Source: CAUZRD01 sp963582255 (GTDB taxonomy: Bacteria; Pseudomonadota; Alphaproteobacteria; Rhizobiales; TMED25). From it: a stretch of DNA of 5,470 nucleotides. Under the pieces are notes generated by a model. The model made no database searches and had not been told where the DNA came from. It saw nothing but the letters and a program-made list of their open reading frames with translations. Location of the stretch: the NCBI GenBank assembly GCA_963582255.1, contig CAUZRD010000147.1, positions 1-5,470 on the forward strand, given 5' to 3'. Position 1 is the stretch's first letter; each line of letters opens with the position of its first letter. Of the stretch, positions 5,005 to 5,470 are shown piece by piece. The position numbers were made by a program, and so were the translations under genes.

Positions 5005-5470
5005 CTAAATAACTCCGGATTCTCGAAGCCTGGTTACCTCCGCTACCGTATACCCGAGGTCAGCCAAAACCTCACCCGTATGTTCACCCAAAGCCGGTGC
5101 GCAGGTGGGTCCCACCTTCGGCACATTAGATATTTGAATCGGGTGTTCAATGATGAGCGGTGTCTTGATCCTGTCGTCTTCTGGTGCAACGACCATCTGG
5201 TTCTGCAGTACCTGTGGATCGTTCTTACTTTCTTCTACCAGAGCAACAAGATTGACGGGTAGCTCATAAGAATCAAATATTTTAAGCCAGTGTTTTGCTG
5301 CATTTTGTTCGATGATTTTTTGCAATTCGCGCCCCAGTAGTTCGCGATTTTCGAACATCAATTCCTGACTGATGAATCTGGGATCAGCTAAAAGTTCAGG
5401 GGCGTCCAGCGCGACAAAAAGTAGACTTTGCAAATCTTCGTTGCGGATCATGTTGAACTGTAGCCACCGC
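5005..5470 (-). CDS. Family III CoA-transferase (CaiB/BaiF type), C-terminal part only
   Basis: The last 154 residues of a CoA-transferase whose 5' portion lies beyond the window edge. The frame is open through 5470, so the Met at 5451 is internal, not the start. Recognisable family features are RWLQFNM leading to LFVALDAPELLADPRFI, the GREL/LQKII helix region, the domain-closing segment with NDPQVLQNQMVV, and the end pattern VGPTCAPALGEHTGEVLADLGY followed by a TRLRESGVI tail. Members move CoA between a CoA thioester and a free carboxylic acid through an Asp-linked acyl-enzyme intermediate; that Asp is in the N-terminal half and cannot be checked here. The family includes formyl-CoA:oxalate, carnitine and aromatic-acid CoA-transferases, and this part does not tell which. 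It is the first visible gene of the minus-strand series and lies 207 bases upstream of the SDR start. Confidence 0.85.
   Translation of the reverse strand, partial: RWLQFNMIRNEDLQSLLFVALDAPELLADPRFISQELMFENRELLGRELQKIIEQNAAKHWLKIFDSYELPVNLVALVEESKNDPQVLQNQMVVAPEDDRIKTPLIIEHPIQISNVPKVGPTCAPALGEHTGEVLADLGYTVAEVTRLRESGVI

Noticed and set aside
4571..5008. 145-codon plus-strand frame across the SDR start and the gap before it
   Set aside because: Much of it is the antisense of the well-supported SDR gene, and the remainder shows no recognisable protein features.
5005..5451. Complete small protein starting at the Met at 5451
   Set aside because: The frame continues upstream to the window edge with residues that match the CaiB/BaiF family, so this Met is internal and the gene is simply cut by the window.

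Overview
The window looks like chromosomal DNA of a Gram-negative bacterium, most likely a proteobacterium. The evidence is a lipobox-type lipoprotein signal, a class I cytochrome c domain and purine-rich ribosome binding sites. A marine or environmental gammaproteobacterium would fit, but no marker gene fixes the taxon. Base composition looks moderate and even, and I see no mobile element, CRISPR array, tRNA or rRNA.

Layout: one plus-strand gene (179-1765) encodes a predicted lipoprotein in which a PQQ-dependent sugar-dehydrogenase-type beta-propeller is followed by a class I cytochrome c domain. It converges on a run of four minus-strand genes. In their direction of transcription these are the 3' part of a family III (CaiB/BaiF) CoA-transferase (5470-5005, cut by the window edge), a short-chain dehydrogenase/reductase (4797-4021), and the alpha (3823-2849) and beta (2852-1881) subunits of a thiamine-pyrophosphate 2-oxoacid/acetoin-type dehydrogenase E1. 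The two E1 genes overlap by four bases (ATGA) and are surely one transcript. The other two minus-strand genes are separated by gaps of about 200 bases, so a single operon is possible but not shown.

How the genes may work together (inference): CoA-transferase, alcohol/ketone dehydrogenase and E1 decarboxylase are typical parts of a catabolic pathway. In such a pathway an acid is activated to a CoA thioester, a hydroxyl is oxidised, and a 2-oxo acid or acetoin-like intermediate is cleaved to an acyl group. No E2 or E3 gene lies downstream of the E1 pair, so the rest of the complex must be encoded elsewhere or upstream of the window. The lipoprotein dehydrogenase-cytochrome is on the opposite strand and probably independent.

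Most notable points: several residues expected in the sugar-dehydrogenase active site are replaced in the cytochrome fusion. The catalytic-tetrad Asn of the SDR is replaced by Cys. A perfect 12-bp inverted repeat and a second small palindrome lie in the gap before the E1 operon. A short coding-like stretch follows the E1 beta stop codon in the same frame. I do not see a clear new multi-gene system here.
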